Shown piece after piece: positions 33,509-42,238 of a DNA stretch of 64,000 bases (position 1 is its first letter; each line of letters begins with the position of its first letter). Origin of the DNA: JAKRSE01 sp943369295. Its GTDB lineage: Bacteria; Armatimonadota; Fimbriimonadia; Fimbriimonadales; Fimbriimonadaceae. The notes under the pieces were generated by a model. That model saw only the letters and a program-made list of their open reading frames with translations, searched no databases and had not been told where the DNA came from. Position numbers and translations under genes: made by a program. The DNA is taken from positions 22,655-86,654 of the forward strand of contig CALRMU020000007.1 in the NCBI GenBank assembly GCA_943369295.1. Direction: 5' to 3'.

Positions 33509-35405
33509 GGTGCCCCGTCCCGATCAGCTCCGCTGTCGGGCGGGAACTGGAAGCTTTCTAAATGTCATTCCCTGAACCAGAAGACAAATCTGTGCCACTG
33601 GCAGCGCCAGTGCTCATTCCGCAATGTTCACAAGGGGAGAACAAGGTGCCATCCCCCACCCCTTCCGTTCAGATGACTCTCCGATGGACTGACCAGACGA
33701 ACGGAAGGGGAGACCTTCTTCTCCCCATCGAGCGTCTCCTCGTTCCTCGGAGCCACTCGAAGGGGGCTGTTCCGGACGAGTTTGAGATGTTGAGGCTGGG
33801 TCGTCCATGTTCTGTCGAAAAAGCAACGTTATATGGGTCGTCATTCACGACCTGGACTTCGTTCCTCGTCTAGGTCGTGGCACCCAAAACCGTTTGATTA
33901 AACAAAAGCGACGGGGTGGCCTGCTTGACCAGCTCTGCTGTCAAGCAGGAATGACGAGTCTCAATCCTGGACAGTTCGAACACTTCGACCGAGGGTGCCC
34001 CGTCCCGATCAGCCTGCTGTCGGGCGGGAACTGGAAGCTTTCTAAATATCATTCCCTGTACCAGAAGACAAATCTGTGCCACTGGCAGCGCCAGTGCTCA
34101 TTCCGCAGTGTTCACAAGGGGAGAACAAGGTGCCATCCCCCACCCCTTCCGTTCAAGTGACTCTCGGGTGGACTGACTTGACGAACGGAAGGGGAGACCT
34201 TCTTCTCCCCATCGAGCGTCTCCTCGTTCCTCGGAGCCACTCGAAGGGGGTTGTTCCGGCCGAGTTTGAGATGGTGAGGCTGGGTCGTCCATGTTCTGCC
34301 GAAAGAGAAACGTTATTTGGGTTGTCATTCACGACCTGGACTTCGTTCCTCGTCTAGGTCGTGGCACCCAAAAACCCTCGTCCATCCGGAGGTAAGGGGT
34401 GGCCTGCTTGATCAGCTCTGCTGTCAAGCAGGAATGACGTGTTTCAATACAAGGTCTAGCTAGTACTGAGTGGTGGGGTGCCCCGTCCCGATCAGCTCCG
34501 CTGTCGGGCGGGAACTGTTAGTTTTCTGCTTTTGCTTCCTCCTACAAAGCTCGTAAAAACTGTGCCACTGGCATCGCCAGTGCTCATTCCGCAGAGTTCA
34601 CAAGGGGAGAACAAGGTGCCATCCCCCACCCCTTCCGTTCAGATGACTCTCCGATGGACTGACCAGACGAACGGAAGGGGAGACCTTCTTCTCCCCATCG
34701 AGCGTCTCCTCGTTCCTCGGAGCCACTCGAAGGGGGTGATTCCGGAGGAGTTTGACAGTAACTGACTGCCTTCTTCATGTTTCACCCTGGGGAGAAGGCA
34801 TGTTTTGTGCTCCAACTCACGACCTCGCCTCGTGCCTCGCCAAGATCGTGCCACGCAAACCTTTTCAAATTGACAGAAATTTGGGGGTGGTCTGCTTGAC
34901 CAGCCCCGCTGTCAAGCAGGAATGACGAGTTTCAATACAAGGTCTATCTAGTACTGAGTGGGGGGGTGCCCCGTCCCGATCAGCTCCGCTGTCGGGCGGG
35001 AACTGTTAGTTTTCTGCTTTTGCTTCCTCCTTCAAAGCTCGTAAAAACTGTGCCACTGGCATCGCCAGTGCTCTGTCCGCAATGTTCACAAGGGGAGATC
35101 AAGGTGCCATCCCCACCCCTTCCGTTCAAGTGACTCTCGGGTGGACTGACTTGACGAACGGAAGGGGAGACCTTCTTCTCCCCATCGAGCGTCTCCTCGT
35201 TCCTCGGAGCCACTCGAAGGGGGGTGTTCCGGACGAGTTTGAGATGATGAGGCTGGGTCGTCCATGTTCTGTCGAAAAAGCAACCTTATATGGCTCGTCA
35301 TTCACGACCTGGACTTCGTTCCTCGTCAAGGTCATGGCACCCAGACTCTCCCATCCAATGAAGGCAGTGGCCTGGTTGTACGACAAAGTCGTTCAGCCAG
35401 GTGAG
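33509..35405 (+). repeat. Tandem array of four ~485-bp hairpin-rich units
   Basis: Units start near 33509, 33994, 34477 and 34966 (spacing about 485, 483 and 489). Each holds in order: family C hairpin (CCCGTCCCGATCAGC / GCTGTCGGGCGGG), family A palindrome, an arm pair CCTTCCGTTC / GAACGGAAGG, a CTCGTTCCTCGGAGCCACTC segment (family G), a family B hairpin, and a hairpin with arms CCTGCTTGAC / GTCAAGCAGG (unit 4 has CCTGG...CCAGG). Units are mosaics of shared variants. Short open frames inside are not convincing genes. The rest of 33217-35529 holds nothing else visible. Confidence 0.85.
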
Positions 35406-35529
35406 CGAAGCTCATAAGTACTTTTCAACCCAGAAAGCTGAGATGTTTTCTTGAACAATCTGCCTTGCGAACCAGAGCTGGTCTTGACCTCATAGTCAGA
35501 GCACCTTGAAACCAACCAAGCTGGCCTCA

Positions 35530-36669
35530 CTAGGGTTCTGACTTGTTGTCGGTAAAAAGATGAGGAGCTTCTTCACGGCACATCTCAAGAAAATTCCCCA
35601 TCACCCACTTGGCGTTAGGCTCTTTTTGCTCTAGACGCTGCTCAGTAAACCAATCAATGGTTTCCTTGGTTGCCCACTTCAGCCAGGGCCTGTAGTTAAA
35701 AACTCTCCACGCCAAGGGGTCCTGATCATAGTCCTCGGCCATTGGTTTGATAAGATCGATCAGATACCATTGAAGCAGATCGGGGCTGCCAAAGTGGGAA
35801 AGCTGACTGATCACTGAGTTCAGTTCTGCCCTGATGTAAGGCTCAATCTCCAGCTCCAGCAGGCCGGCCAGTCGTGCGACATCCTCTCTGTGAGCCTGAA
35901 ATACCCAGGCCTTTAGAGCTCGGGCAAGACTTCTCTTAATGCTTTCCTTGCGAGTGAATCTATGGGTATCCGGCTGGACCTTGGCTTCAGTTTCTTCACC
36001 ACATTCCTCTTCGAAGGCGATGAGAAGCTTTTCAAAAACTCCACGGTATCTGGTGTGAGTTGTGTAAGTCAGCAGATAGGCGCACCTGCCGCGGCGAGAG
36101 TCGTGAAGATTCCAATAGAGGCCCTCCAGCAGAATCTCAACTTCAACGGTTCCTGCTGATGTCATCCACTCCGACCACGATTCAAGAAGAGTGCTCTTGA
36201 TAGTTTTGCCTGGGCCAGCCACCCATTCGCAGAAGAGCCTCCGGCTTGCTTTGGATGAATGTTCTGTCCAAGCCGTCATTGCTGGGGCCATCTGAGCGCC
36301 CAGCAGTGAGCTGGTGGGCTCCATTGCCGCTTCGATGAGGCAGATAAGACCTTGAGCCGAACCAAGGTCTGGCCGCGCCGCCAAGAGGCAGGACCACCGC
36401 CCGAGCAGCTTGCCGTTTTTTTCGACCCTCCAAACATTTAAAACCCGTTCAACATGGCTTTGGTCGGCATATGGCGCAAGCCTTCCGATGAGCCCTTTTA
36501 AAAGAGTAATGACTTCATGGTCTTCTTCCAAAGCGAGGGCGGTGAGGCACGAATCAACCTGGTCCGGGTTTCTGCTCAGCTCAGCGGCTAGCATTGCCTT
36601 AACCATATTCCGCCTACGGACCAAGTCGAACTCGGCCCGCATCCGGATGAGTTCGGCAGAAAGGTCCAT
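35530..36669 (-). CDS. Helical protein of unknown function
   Basis: 379 aa, no signal peptide or membrane segment. Mostly amphipathic helices with short repeats of the form A.L..LLE.E.EPYIRAELNSVISQL, suggesting HEAT/ARM-like solenoid structure, but no repeat family is clearly recognisable. It stands alone between the tandem hairpin array and lspA, on the lspA-ileS strand with 97 bp between. I cannot assign a function. Confidence 0.65.
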   Translation of the reverse strand: MDLSAELIRMRAEFDLVRRRNMVKAMLAAELSRNPDQVDSCLTALALEEDHEVITLLKGLIGRLAPYADQSHVERVLNVWRVEKNGKLLGRWSCLLAARPDLGSAQGLICLIEAAMEPTSSLLGAQMAPAMTAWTEHSSKASRRLFCEWVAGPGKTIKSTLLESWSEWMTSAGTVEVEILLEGLYWNLHDSRRGRCAYLLTYTTHTRYRGVFEKLLIAFEEECGEETEAKVQPDTHRFTRKESIKRSLARALKAWVFQAHREDVARLAGLLELEIEPYIRAELNSVISQLSHFGSPDLLQWYLIDLIKPMAEDYDQDPLAWRVFNYRPWLKWATKETIDWFTEQRLEQKEPNAKWVMGNFLEMCREEAPHLFTDNKSEP

Positions 36670-36766
36670 CGGTACGTTAATTATCCTATTCGGGGCAAGG
36701 AGCAGAAGACGGCTCTGGGTTTTGGAGCGCAGCCAGAAGAGGCGCAGGCCCCCCCTTAGCCACTCC

Positions 36767-37267
36767 TCAACTCTCTACTGGTTCAGGCTCTTCCTTCTTT
36801 CCCTGAAAAGCCTCAATCAAAGCAGAAGCCACCAGCATCACTCCGGCAAAGGTGATGCACATATCAGCGATGTTGAAGACAGGAAAGTTGATGATCCGAA
36901 TCCAGAACATATCCGTGACCTTTTGAAAGATCACACGGTCGATCATGTTGCCGATAGCACCCGCCGCCAAAGTGGCGGTCGTGATATGCACCAGCTTCGG
37001 AGCATTAGGGTTCTTCCAGGTGTGCCAGGCGGCAAAGCCAGCCATGGCCAGGGCGATGGGGAACATCCAGAACCCTTTGCCTTGCAGCAGGCCAAAGGCG
37101 ACACCTTCGTTGTAAATGAGCTTAAGCTCAAAAACCCCCGGCCAAAGGGGGTAAAGGGATCGCCCTTCAACTCCTTCGGCCGCGGTTCGCGCCCAGTACT
37201 TAACCACTTGGTCGAGCAGCAGCAGGCCAAGAGAGAGGGCAACGAAGAGGGTTTTCGACTTCGCCAT
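36767..37267 (-). CDS. lspA: Prolipoprotein signal peptidase II
   Basis: 166 aa from the ATG at 37267, which has GAGGAAAG just upstream (overlapping the ileS stop); the longer start at 37288 lacks one. Four membrane helices and the aspartyl-protease boxes are present: LLLLDQVVKYWA, IYNEGVAFGLLQG, GAIGNMIDRV and FPVFNIADMCITFAG, the last two holding the catalytic Asp pair. It cleaves lipoprotein signal peptides in the inner membrane, fitting the many lipoproteins in this window. It follows ileS, a common pairing. Confidence 0.96.
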   Translation of the reverse strand: MAKSKTLFVALSLGLLLLDQVVKYWARTAAEGVEGRSLYPLWPGVFELKLIYNEGVAFGLLQGKGFWMFPIALAMAGFAAWHTWKNPNAPKLVHITTATLAAGAIGNMIDRVIFQKVTDMFWIRIINFPVFNIADMCITFAGVMLVASALIEAFQGKKEEPEPVES

Positions 37268-37274
37268 TCTTTCC

Positions 37275-40037
37275 TCAACTAATGCCAAGCGCCTTTCTAT
37301 CCCTTGCGCTCAAAAAGACCTTCTCGCCCTGATATTCAACCTCAGCGACATCGGGTCGACGAAGACGGCACCTTTCGCACTTTGGCCATTCGCTCACCTT
37401 AAACGAGGTGGCAGGCTCGCCAGCATGCAGATGAACAGCCGCCGCCTTGAAAAGGATCGGCAGATCGCCATGGAAGCTCTCCAAGATCAGCTTGTGAGTC
37501 GAATCCACCGTCAAACTGATTTCGACATCCTGGCTGTCCTTGGTTCCCGATTCGTTTCGCCAAGCCTCAAGCAGAGGGAAGGTTTTGTCTCTCTGGTCAA
37601 GCAGAACCTGGAACCTTTCGATAAGGCCCAGCTCTTCCGCCGTCCAAGCCGCAGGAATTCCATCCAGAACATCCAAGAAGACACTGGACTTTCTATGGCC
37701 AGGAGTCCGCAGATAAACCTCTTCGGCTGTATGAACCAGGGTGGGAGAGACGAGCAGGGTGAGGATTCGGAGAACCTCAAGCGAGGCCTGCTGGGCACTG
37801 CGTCGGCTTTCCCAATCGGCCCCGTCGCAGTACATCCTATCCTTCACCGCGTCAGCGTAGATGGCAGAAACCTCGTAGCCGCAGAAGCGATGGATGGCAT
37901 CCAAAGCTTTAGGGAATTCGTAGCGGTTGTAGCAGCCGGTCACGAACCGAGCCAGCTCCTGAGCCTTCAACACGATCCACTTATCCAAAGGCAGAAGCTC
38001 AACAGTTTCGCCAGACGTGTAATCGTAAAGGTTGCCAAGAAGGAACCTAAGACTGTTTCGGACTCGCCTGTATTCCTCACCTGCTGCCTTCAGAATGGCC
38101 GGACCGCAGGGCACATCGTTGACGTAATCGACCGAAGCCGACCAGTAGCGAAGAATATCTGCCCCCAGAGAACCGCAGACCTGCACCGGATCGATGACGT
38201 TGCCTAAACGCTTCGACATCTTCTGACCCTTTTCATCCAGAACCATGCCGTGGGTCAAAACTTGATCGTAAGGAGCCGTGCCGCGAGTGGCCGCCCCCAC
38301 GATGAGAGAGACGTTAAACCAGCCTCGATGCTGGTCGCTGCCTTCAAGGTAGATGTCGCAGGGCCACTTTTCCTTCCATTCCGGCTCGACGTTGCCCTCA
38401 AGCACACAGAGGCTGGTGCAGGCTGAATCAAACCAGACATCGAAGACGTCGGTTTCCTTTCTGAAAGTGGTTTCGCCTGTGACGGGGTGGGCATAGCCAG
38501 AAGGAAGGATCTCATGAGCTTCCTTGACATACCAGGAATCTGAGCCCTCGTTTTCGACCATCTCAGCGACAGCTTCGATAGCCACAGGGTCCAGCAGAGG
38601 TTCGCCCGTTTCGGCTCCGTAGAAGATCGGGATGCCGACTCCCCAGGGTCTCTGGCGACTGATGCACCAGTCGGGACGGCCTTCGATCATGGCCGTGATT
38701 CGTCTCTTGCCAGAATCAGGAACCCACTCAACCCGGTCGATTTCCGCCAGCATTTTCTGGCGCAGGCCATCATGGTCAACTCCGATGAACCACTGTTCGG
38801 TGGCGCGGAAGATGACCGGCTTGTCATCCCTTTCTCCGTGAGGATAGGTGTGGTGGTAGTCCTCGCTGGTCAGCAGGGCTCCCAATTCATTCAGCCTATT
38901 GACAACGGCGGTATCACAGTCCCGATAAAAAATTCCGGCAAACTCGCCCGCTTCTTCGGTCAGAACACCCTTTTCGTCAACTGGGCAGAGCACGGGCAGA
39001 CCGTACTTTTGACCCGTGATAAAGTCTTCGCGGCCATGGCCAGGAGCGGTGTGGACGATGCCCGTGCCGTCTTCTGTGGTCACATAATCGGCCAGGACTC
39101 CGACCGAATCACGACCGTAGATGGGGTGGGCGAAAACGATTCCTTCAAAGTCAGAACCCTTGAATTCGGCCACTTCCTCATAGCCTTCAATCTTGGCTGC
39201 CTTCATCGTCTTTTCAGCCAGCTCTCTCAAGACGATGAGTGTTTTTTCGCCCGTCCACAAGGCCACATAGGTGAACTCGGGGTGGAAGGCGAGGGCGAGG
39301 TTGGCAGGAATGGTCCAGGGGGTCGTGGTCCAGATGACAGCCTGGGCGTCCTTCAGGTTATCCAGCAGACCAGCCGGATCGTGCTTCACCTGAAAGCCGA
39401 CATAGATGGATTTGCTGATGTAATCTTTGTAGATGATTTCTGTGTCGGCTAGAGCCGTGCGGCTGGTGGGGCTCCACATAACGGGGCGCAAACCACGGTA
39501 GATGAAGCCGCCATCGACAAGCCTTTTAAAGACCCTGATGATCTCCGCTTCGTACTTAAACGACATGGAGGTGTAAGGTTTTTCCCAGAGGCCAAAAACG
39601 CCAAGCCGCTGAAACTGCTCGGTTTGAATTCCGATGTAATGTTCAGCGTGTTCACGGCAGGCGACTCGCAGTTCCACCTTGCTAGGCACCTGTTTCTTCT
39701 CGGCAAACTTCTTCAGCACTGCCTGTTCAATCGGCAGACCGTGGTTGTCGTAGCCCGGCACATAGGGCGCCCGCTTGCCCTGCAGCGACTGGCTTTTAAC
39801 CACAAAATCCTTCAGGATCTTGTTCATCGCCGTGCCCAAATGGATCGGCCCGTTGGTGTAGGGGGGTCCATCGTGCAGGACGAAGGTGGGGGCATCGGCC
39901 CTTTCTTTCAAGATCTGGTGATAAAGATCCTCGCTAATCCAGCGGGCCTGAATCTCCGGTTCCCTTGAGGCCAAGTCGGCCTTCATGGGGATCGTGAAGT
40001 TCGGATCCGGCAGGTTGAGAGTCTCCTTAAGGTTCAT
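37275..40037 (-). CDS. ileS: Isoleucyl-tRNA synthetase
   Basis: 920 aa from the ATG at 40037 (MNLKETLNLPDPNFTIPMKA); further upstream frame is intergenic repeat DNA. Class I motifs are PIHLGTAMNK (HIGH-like) and QKMSKRLGN (KMSKS-like). The editing domain has TTPWTIPANLALAFHPEF. The C-terminal zinc-binding region shows only one CxxC pair (KCERCRLRRPDV); the usual second pair is replaced by VFLSARDRKALG just before the stop, as if shortened. Forms an operon with lspA. Confidence 0.97.
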   Translation of the reverse strand: MNLKETLNLPDPNFTIPMKADLASREPEIQARWISEDLYHQILKERADAPTFVLHDGPPYTNGPIHLGTAMNKILKDFVVKSQSLQGKRAPYVPGYDNHGLPIEQAVLKKFAEKKQVPSKVELRVACREHAEHYIGIQTEQFQRLGVFGLWEKPYTSMSFKYEAEIIRVFKRLVDGGFIYRGLRPVMWSPTSRTALADTEIIYKDYISKSIYVGFQVKHDPAGLLDNLKDAQAVIWTTTPWTIPANLALAFHPEFTYVALWTGEKTLIVLRELAEKTMKAAKIEGYEEVAEFKGSDFEGIVFAHPIYGRDSVGVLADYVTTEDGTGIVHTAPGHGREDFITGQKYGLPVLCPVDEKGVLTEEAGEFAGIFYRDCDTAVVNRLNELGALLTSEDYHHTYPHGERDDKPVIFRATEQWFIGVDHDGLRQKMLAEIDRVEWVPDSGKRRITAMIEGRPDWCISRQRPWGVGIPIFYGAETGEPLLDPVAIEAVAEMVENEGSDSWYVKEAHEILPSGYAHPVTGETTFRKETDVFDVWFDSACTSLCVLEGNVEPEWKEKWPCDIYLEGSDQHRGWFNVSLIVGAATRGTAPYDQVLTHGMVLDEKGQKMSKRLGNVIDPVQVCGSLGADILRYWSASVDYVNDVPCGPAILKAAGEEYRRVRNSLRFLLGNLYDYTSGETVELLPLDKWIVLKAQELARFVTGCYNRYEFPKALDAIHRFCGYEVSAIYADAVKDRMYCDGADWESRRSAQQASLEVLRILTLLVSPTLVHTAEEVYLRTPGHRKSSVFLDVLDGIPAAWTAEELGLIERFQVLLDQRDKTFPLLEAWRNESGTKDSQDVEISLTVDSTHKLILESFHGDLPILFKAAAVHLHAGEPATSFKVSEWPKCERCRLRRPDVAEVEYQGEKVFLSARDRKALGIS

Positions 40038-40107
40038 GGGAGGTTTTGAGTGTACCAGGGGGGTTCTGGGGGGCTGACGGAAGGCTGGTTGGGGGGTTTT
40101 CTCGAAG

Positions 40108-40256
40108 CTTCCAGACCCGGCCTTCAGCTCGTGCCTCGCTGCCAGACCGGGGCACCGGTAACTTAGTAATTGAGTAACAATCTCACTGGTCGAGGACCAG
40201 TTGCATCCGGACTGTAAATTTGGCGAGGGTGCCACGGCTCCGTGAGCCGTGCAAAA
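40108..40256. repeat. Hairpin repeats upstream of ileS
   Basis: ACCCGGCCTTCAGC TCGTGCCTCGC TGCCAGACCGGGGCACC at about 40116-40155 is a family E hairpin that recurs at 55264-55309. At 40229-40253 a second hairpin has arms CACGGCTC and GAGCCGTG. The remainder of the 437-bp gap 40038-40474 shows no gene and no T-box-like structure. Confidence 0.6.
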
Positions 40257-40474
40257 GATAATCTCAAGAACAACACTCAGAGTTCACCTCGATACTCTGC
40301 AGTTGAGATAAAGTTTGGGTGTATAGTTCTGTTCTCAGCGATGGAAGAGGCACGGGGGGGGGTTAACATCCTCAACACGATTCTTTTAAGGATCGGTTGG
40401 CGAGATGTTTAAAAAATATCCACGGGATCAAATCGATGCACTGAATGGTTACAATCAGGAAGACGTGAGCACAA

Positions 40475-40894
40475 ATGAAGTTCTTTAAAAGTCTGCCAAT
40501 ATGGGCGAAAGTAGTCATTGGAGCTCTTGTCTCTATTCCCATTCTGCTTCTTGGATTTTTTCTCGCCCTAATGATTTTGATTGGCCCTATAGGAATTGAA
40601 CGCAGAGTGACCTCGCAGAACGGATACTATGAAGGGCAAATCTCTGTTTACAATGGTGGAGCGACTACTTCGTACCACACAGTCATTTAAGTTAAGCCAA
40701 TGAGCTGGTTTTCAAGCTCATGCAAAGCGTTTACCGTAAAGCAGACTGATCCGAGGATGGTAGATATCCGGTGGGAAACGAAGACGCATTTGGTCGTCAC
40801 AGTTTCTGAAGGTGCCGAAATTCAGAATGTGAACTCTTGTGAAGGAGTTACAATAGAGTTTGAACGCCAGGGTAAACCGAGTGAAAGTGAATAA
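40475..40894 (+). pseudogene. Broken small membrane-protein gene with in-frame TAA
   Basis: The reading frame starts at ATG 40475 (helix AKVVIGALVSIPILLLGFFL), reaches YYEGQISVYNGGATTSYHTVI, then stops at TAA 40688-40690. It continues in the same frame with VKPMSWFSSSCKAF ... VDIRWETKTHLVVTV to 40894. GGATTS followed after about 20 residues by a beta-rich W-containing segment is the layout of DUF5412-type proteins, so both halves belong to one domain. Either a nonsense mutation, stop readthrough, or re-initiation at ATG 40700. Base composition is AT-richer than its neighbours. Confidence 0.6.
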
Positions 40895-41384
40895 TTTCTG
40901 GATCACCCTCTGCCTTTTGGGTGTCATTTGCGGATGCACGAAGCCAGAGTCAGCTCCAGTGAAACTTGACGCCAAAACCTATCTGCTGGCTATCGAGAAC
41001 GCTGGCAAGTACATTGACTGCTCGAACTACAGGACAACCTTCCGGATTCACAAAGACGGTGAGCTCGGGCGAGAGCTGCTAATAGTGACTGTTGGCCAGA
41101 TAGGCGAGCATCTAGTGAGTGAGATCCAGGCTGATGGATCACTGCGTGTCATCGGAGAAGCTCCCGAAACTAATTCTAATGAAGCCACGCAGCACCTCGC
41201 TAAAACCCTTGGCTTTATGCTGAAAGAGAACCCCAGTTTTCCCATCACAAACTTCCAAGCTAAAATAGATCTGCGTGGATCCATTGCAGATGTGTTTCTC
41301 GTCCGTCTTCCCGCTGTGCCTGGTGGGCATACATCGTTGAAGTCTTCTGATGAGGGAGTCGTTATAGTAGGCAGAGGTCGTTAG
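40881..41384 (+). CDS. Lipoprotein of unknown function
   Basis: About 167 aa from a GTG at 40881 (AGGG about 9 nt upstream); a second GTG at 40887 is possible. The signal VKVNNFWITLCLLGVICGC ends in a lipobox-like ICGC. The mature protein is mixed alpha/beta with no recognised domain (YIDCSNYRTTFRIHKDGELG, IDLRGSIADVFLVRLP). It overlaps the end of the broken gene by 14 bp and may share its origin. AT-richer than neighbours. Confidence 0.6.
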   Translation: MKVNNFWITLCLLGVICGCTKPESAPVKLDAKTYLLAIENAGKYIDCSNYRTTFRIHKDGELGRELLIVTVGQIGEHLVSEIQADGSLRVIGEAPETNSNEATQHLAKTLGFMLKENPSFPITNFQAKIDLRGSIADVFLVRLPAVPGGHTSLKSSDEGVVIVGRGR

Positions 41385-41440
41385 ATCAGAAAAAACGTGT
41401 GTCCCGGCAGTTTGGGTTGGAAAGTAAGAGCTGATGAGAA

Positions 41441-41929
41441 ATGATTGAAGCCGCAGATTCTTTTGCAATGCAAGCTATCGCTGCAATTAGCAGGATTCAG
41501 CTCCGTGACTTTCCTGAAGATGTCGCTCCATGCGACTTTCACGAAAGTTTTGAGTCCGACATTATAAACGTGACTGAGTTTTGCAAGGTGCGTTCCGTTT
41601 TTGGTCACTCGGGCTGCCAGCTGCTAACAGGATGGGATACCGTGAGCTATCTTCGGCAGCCGTATTTCTTGTTCTATCTGCCCTCGATCCTGCTCCAAGT
41701 GATTCAACATCCGGCCACTGGCCTTGCTTATGTTGTCCTAAACCGTAAGTTTAAAGAGAAAGATGGACTCCCAACGACGGAAGAGCAGGAAGCCATTGAC
41801 ATGGTCGGTAAAGCTGTTTTGGGGTCTGAACAGATGGTGCTTAGCGAAGATGGCAAGTTTGTAGACAATCTTGACTACCGATTCGATTCTGAAAGTCTGT
41901 GTAAAGGCTGTGATCACGATGCTGAGTAA
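41441..41929 (+). CDS. Hypothetical protein in AT-richer block
   Basis: 162 aa, no signal peptide, one hydrophobic stretch (YFLFYLPSILLQVI, about residues 80-95) too weak for certain membrane insertion. Contains several Cys, with a C-terminal CKGCDHDAE. No family recognised. Together with the two preceding frames it forms an AT-richer block (about 40.4-42.0 kb) that may have been acquired. Confidence 0.5.
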   Translation: MIEAADSFAMQAIAAISRIQLRDFPEDVAPCDFHESFESDIINVTEFCKVRSVFGHSGCQLLTGWDTVSYLRQPYFLFYLPSILLQVIQHPATGLAYVVLNRKFKEKDGLPTTEEQEAIDMVGKAVLGSEQMVLSEDGKFVDNLDYRFDSESLCKGCDHDAE

Positions 41930-42032
41930 TGGCCCAAAGAGGAATCTGACGAAGAATCCTAATCTGCATTGATCAAATAGCCGCTTTCTATTTTTCCCGA
42001 GAATCGCTTCTACCGCGTTCCCAAAATAGACA

Positions 42033-42067
42033 CCGCCCCGCCCCAGGAAAAACCTGAAGCGGGGCGG
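42033..42067 (-). terminator. Terminator of prepilin-lipoprotein pair
   Basis: CCGCCCCGC (42033-42041) and GCGGGGCGG (42059-42067) pair, with CCAGG/CCTGA extending inward. On the minus strand TGTCTATTTT follows, just after the small lipoprotein gene. Confidence 0.7.
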
Positions 42068-42088
42068 AGCCCTTAACCAAGAACAGAA

Positions 42089-42238
42089 CTAGCTCTGTTC
42101 GTCGTTGCCGCGAGCCTTGTTCTCTTCGTCAATCTTCTTCTGAGCATCCATAGCGGCGGGCTGCTGAGTTTCCTCACCACACCCGGCCACGATGCCAAAA
42201 GCAAAGAGTGCCAAAAGGATAAGACCGAGGCGGTTCAT
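42089..42238 (-). CDS. Tiny lipoprotein paired with prepilin-like gene
   Basis: 49 aa, easily missed because of its size. The minus strand reads MNRLGLILLALFAFGIVAGC, a clean lipoprotein signal with lipobox IVAGC, then a short charged tail (GEETQQPAAMDAQKKIDEEN...). Its ATG overlaps the TAA stop of the upstream prepilin-like gene by one base (TAATG), so it is translationally coupled. The same prepilin + short lipoprotein layout occurs four more times at 48.9-54.1 kb. Confidence 0.82.
   Translation of the reverse strand: MNRLGLILLALFAFGIVAGCGEETQQPAAMDAQKKIDEENKARGNDEQS

Noticed and set aside
34076..34357. Short ORFs inside the tandem repeat units
   Set aside because: Same hairpin DNA read as protein; no start signals, low complexity and variable ends between units.
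33509..35405. CRISPR-like array of palindromic repeats
   Set aside because: Units are about 485 bp long with shared, not unique, intervening sequence, and no cas genes are present.
40038..40474. T-box riboswitch upstream of ileS
   Set aside because: No T-box core or specifier-loop layout; the gap holds hairpin repeats shared with other intergenic sites.
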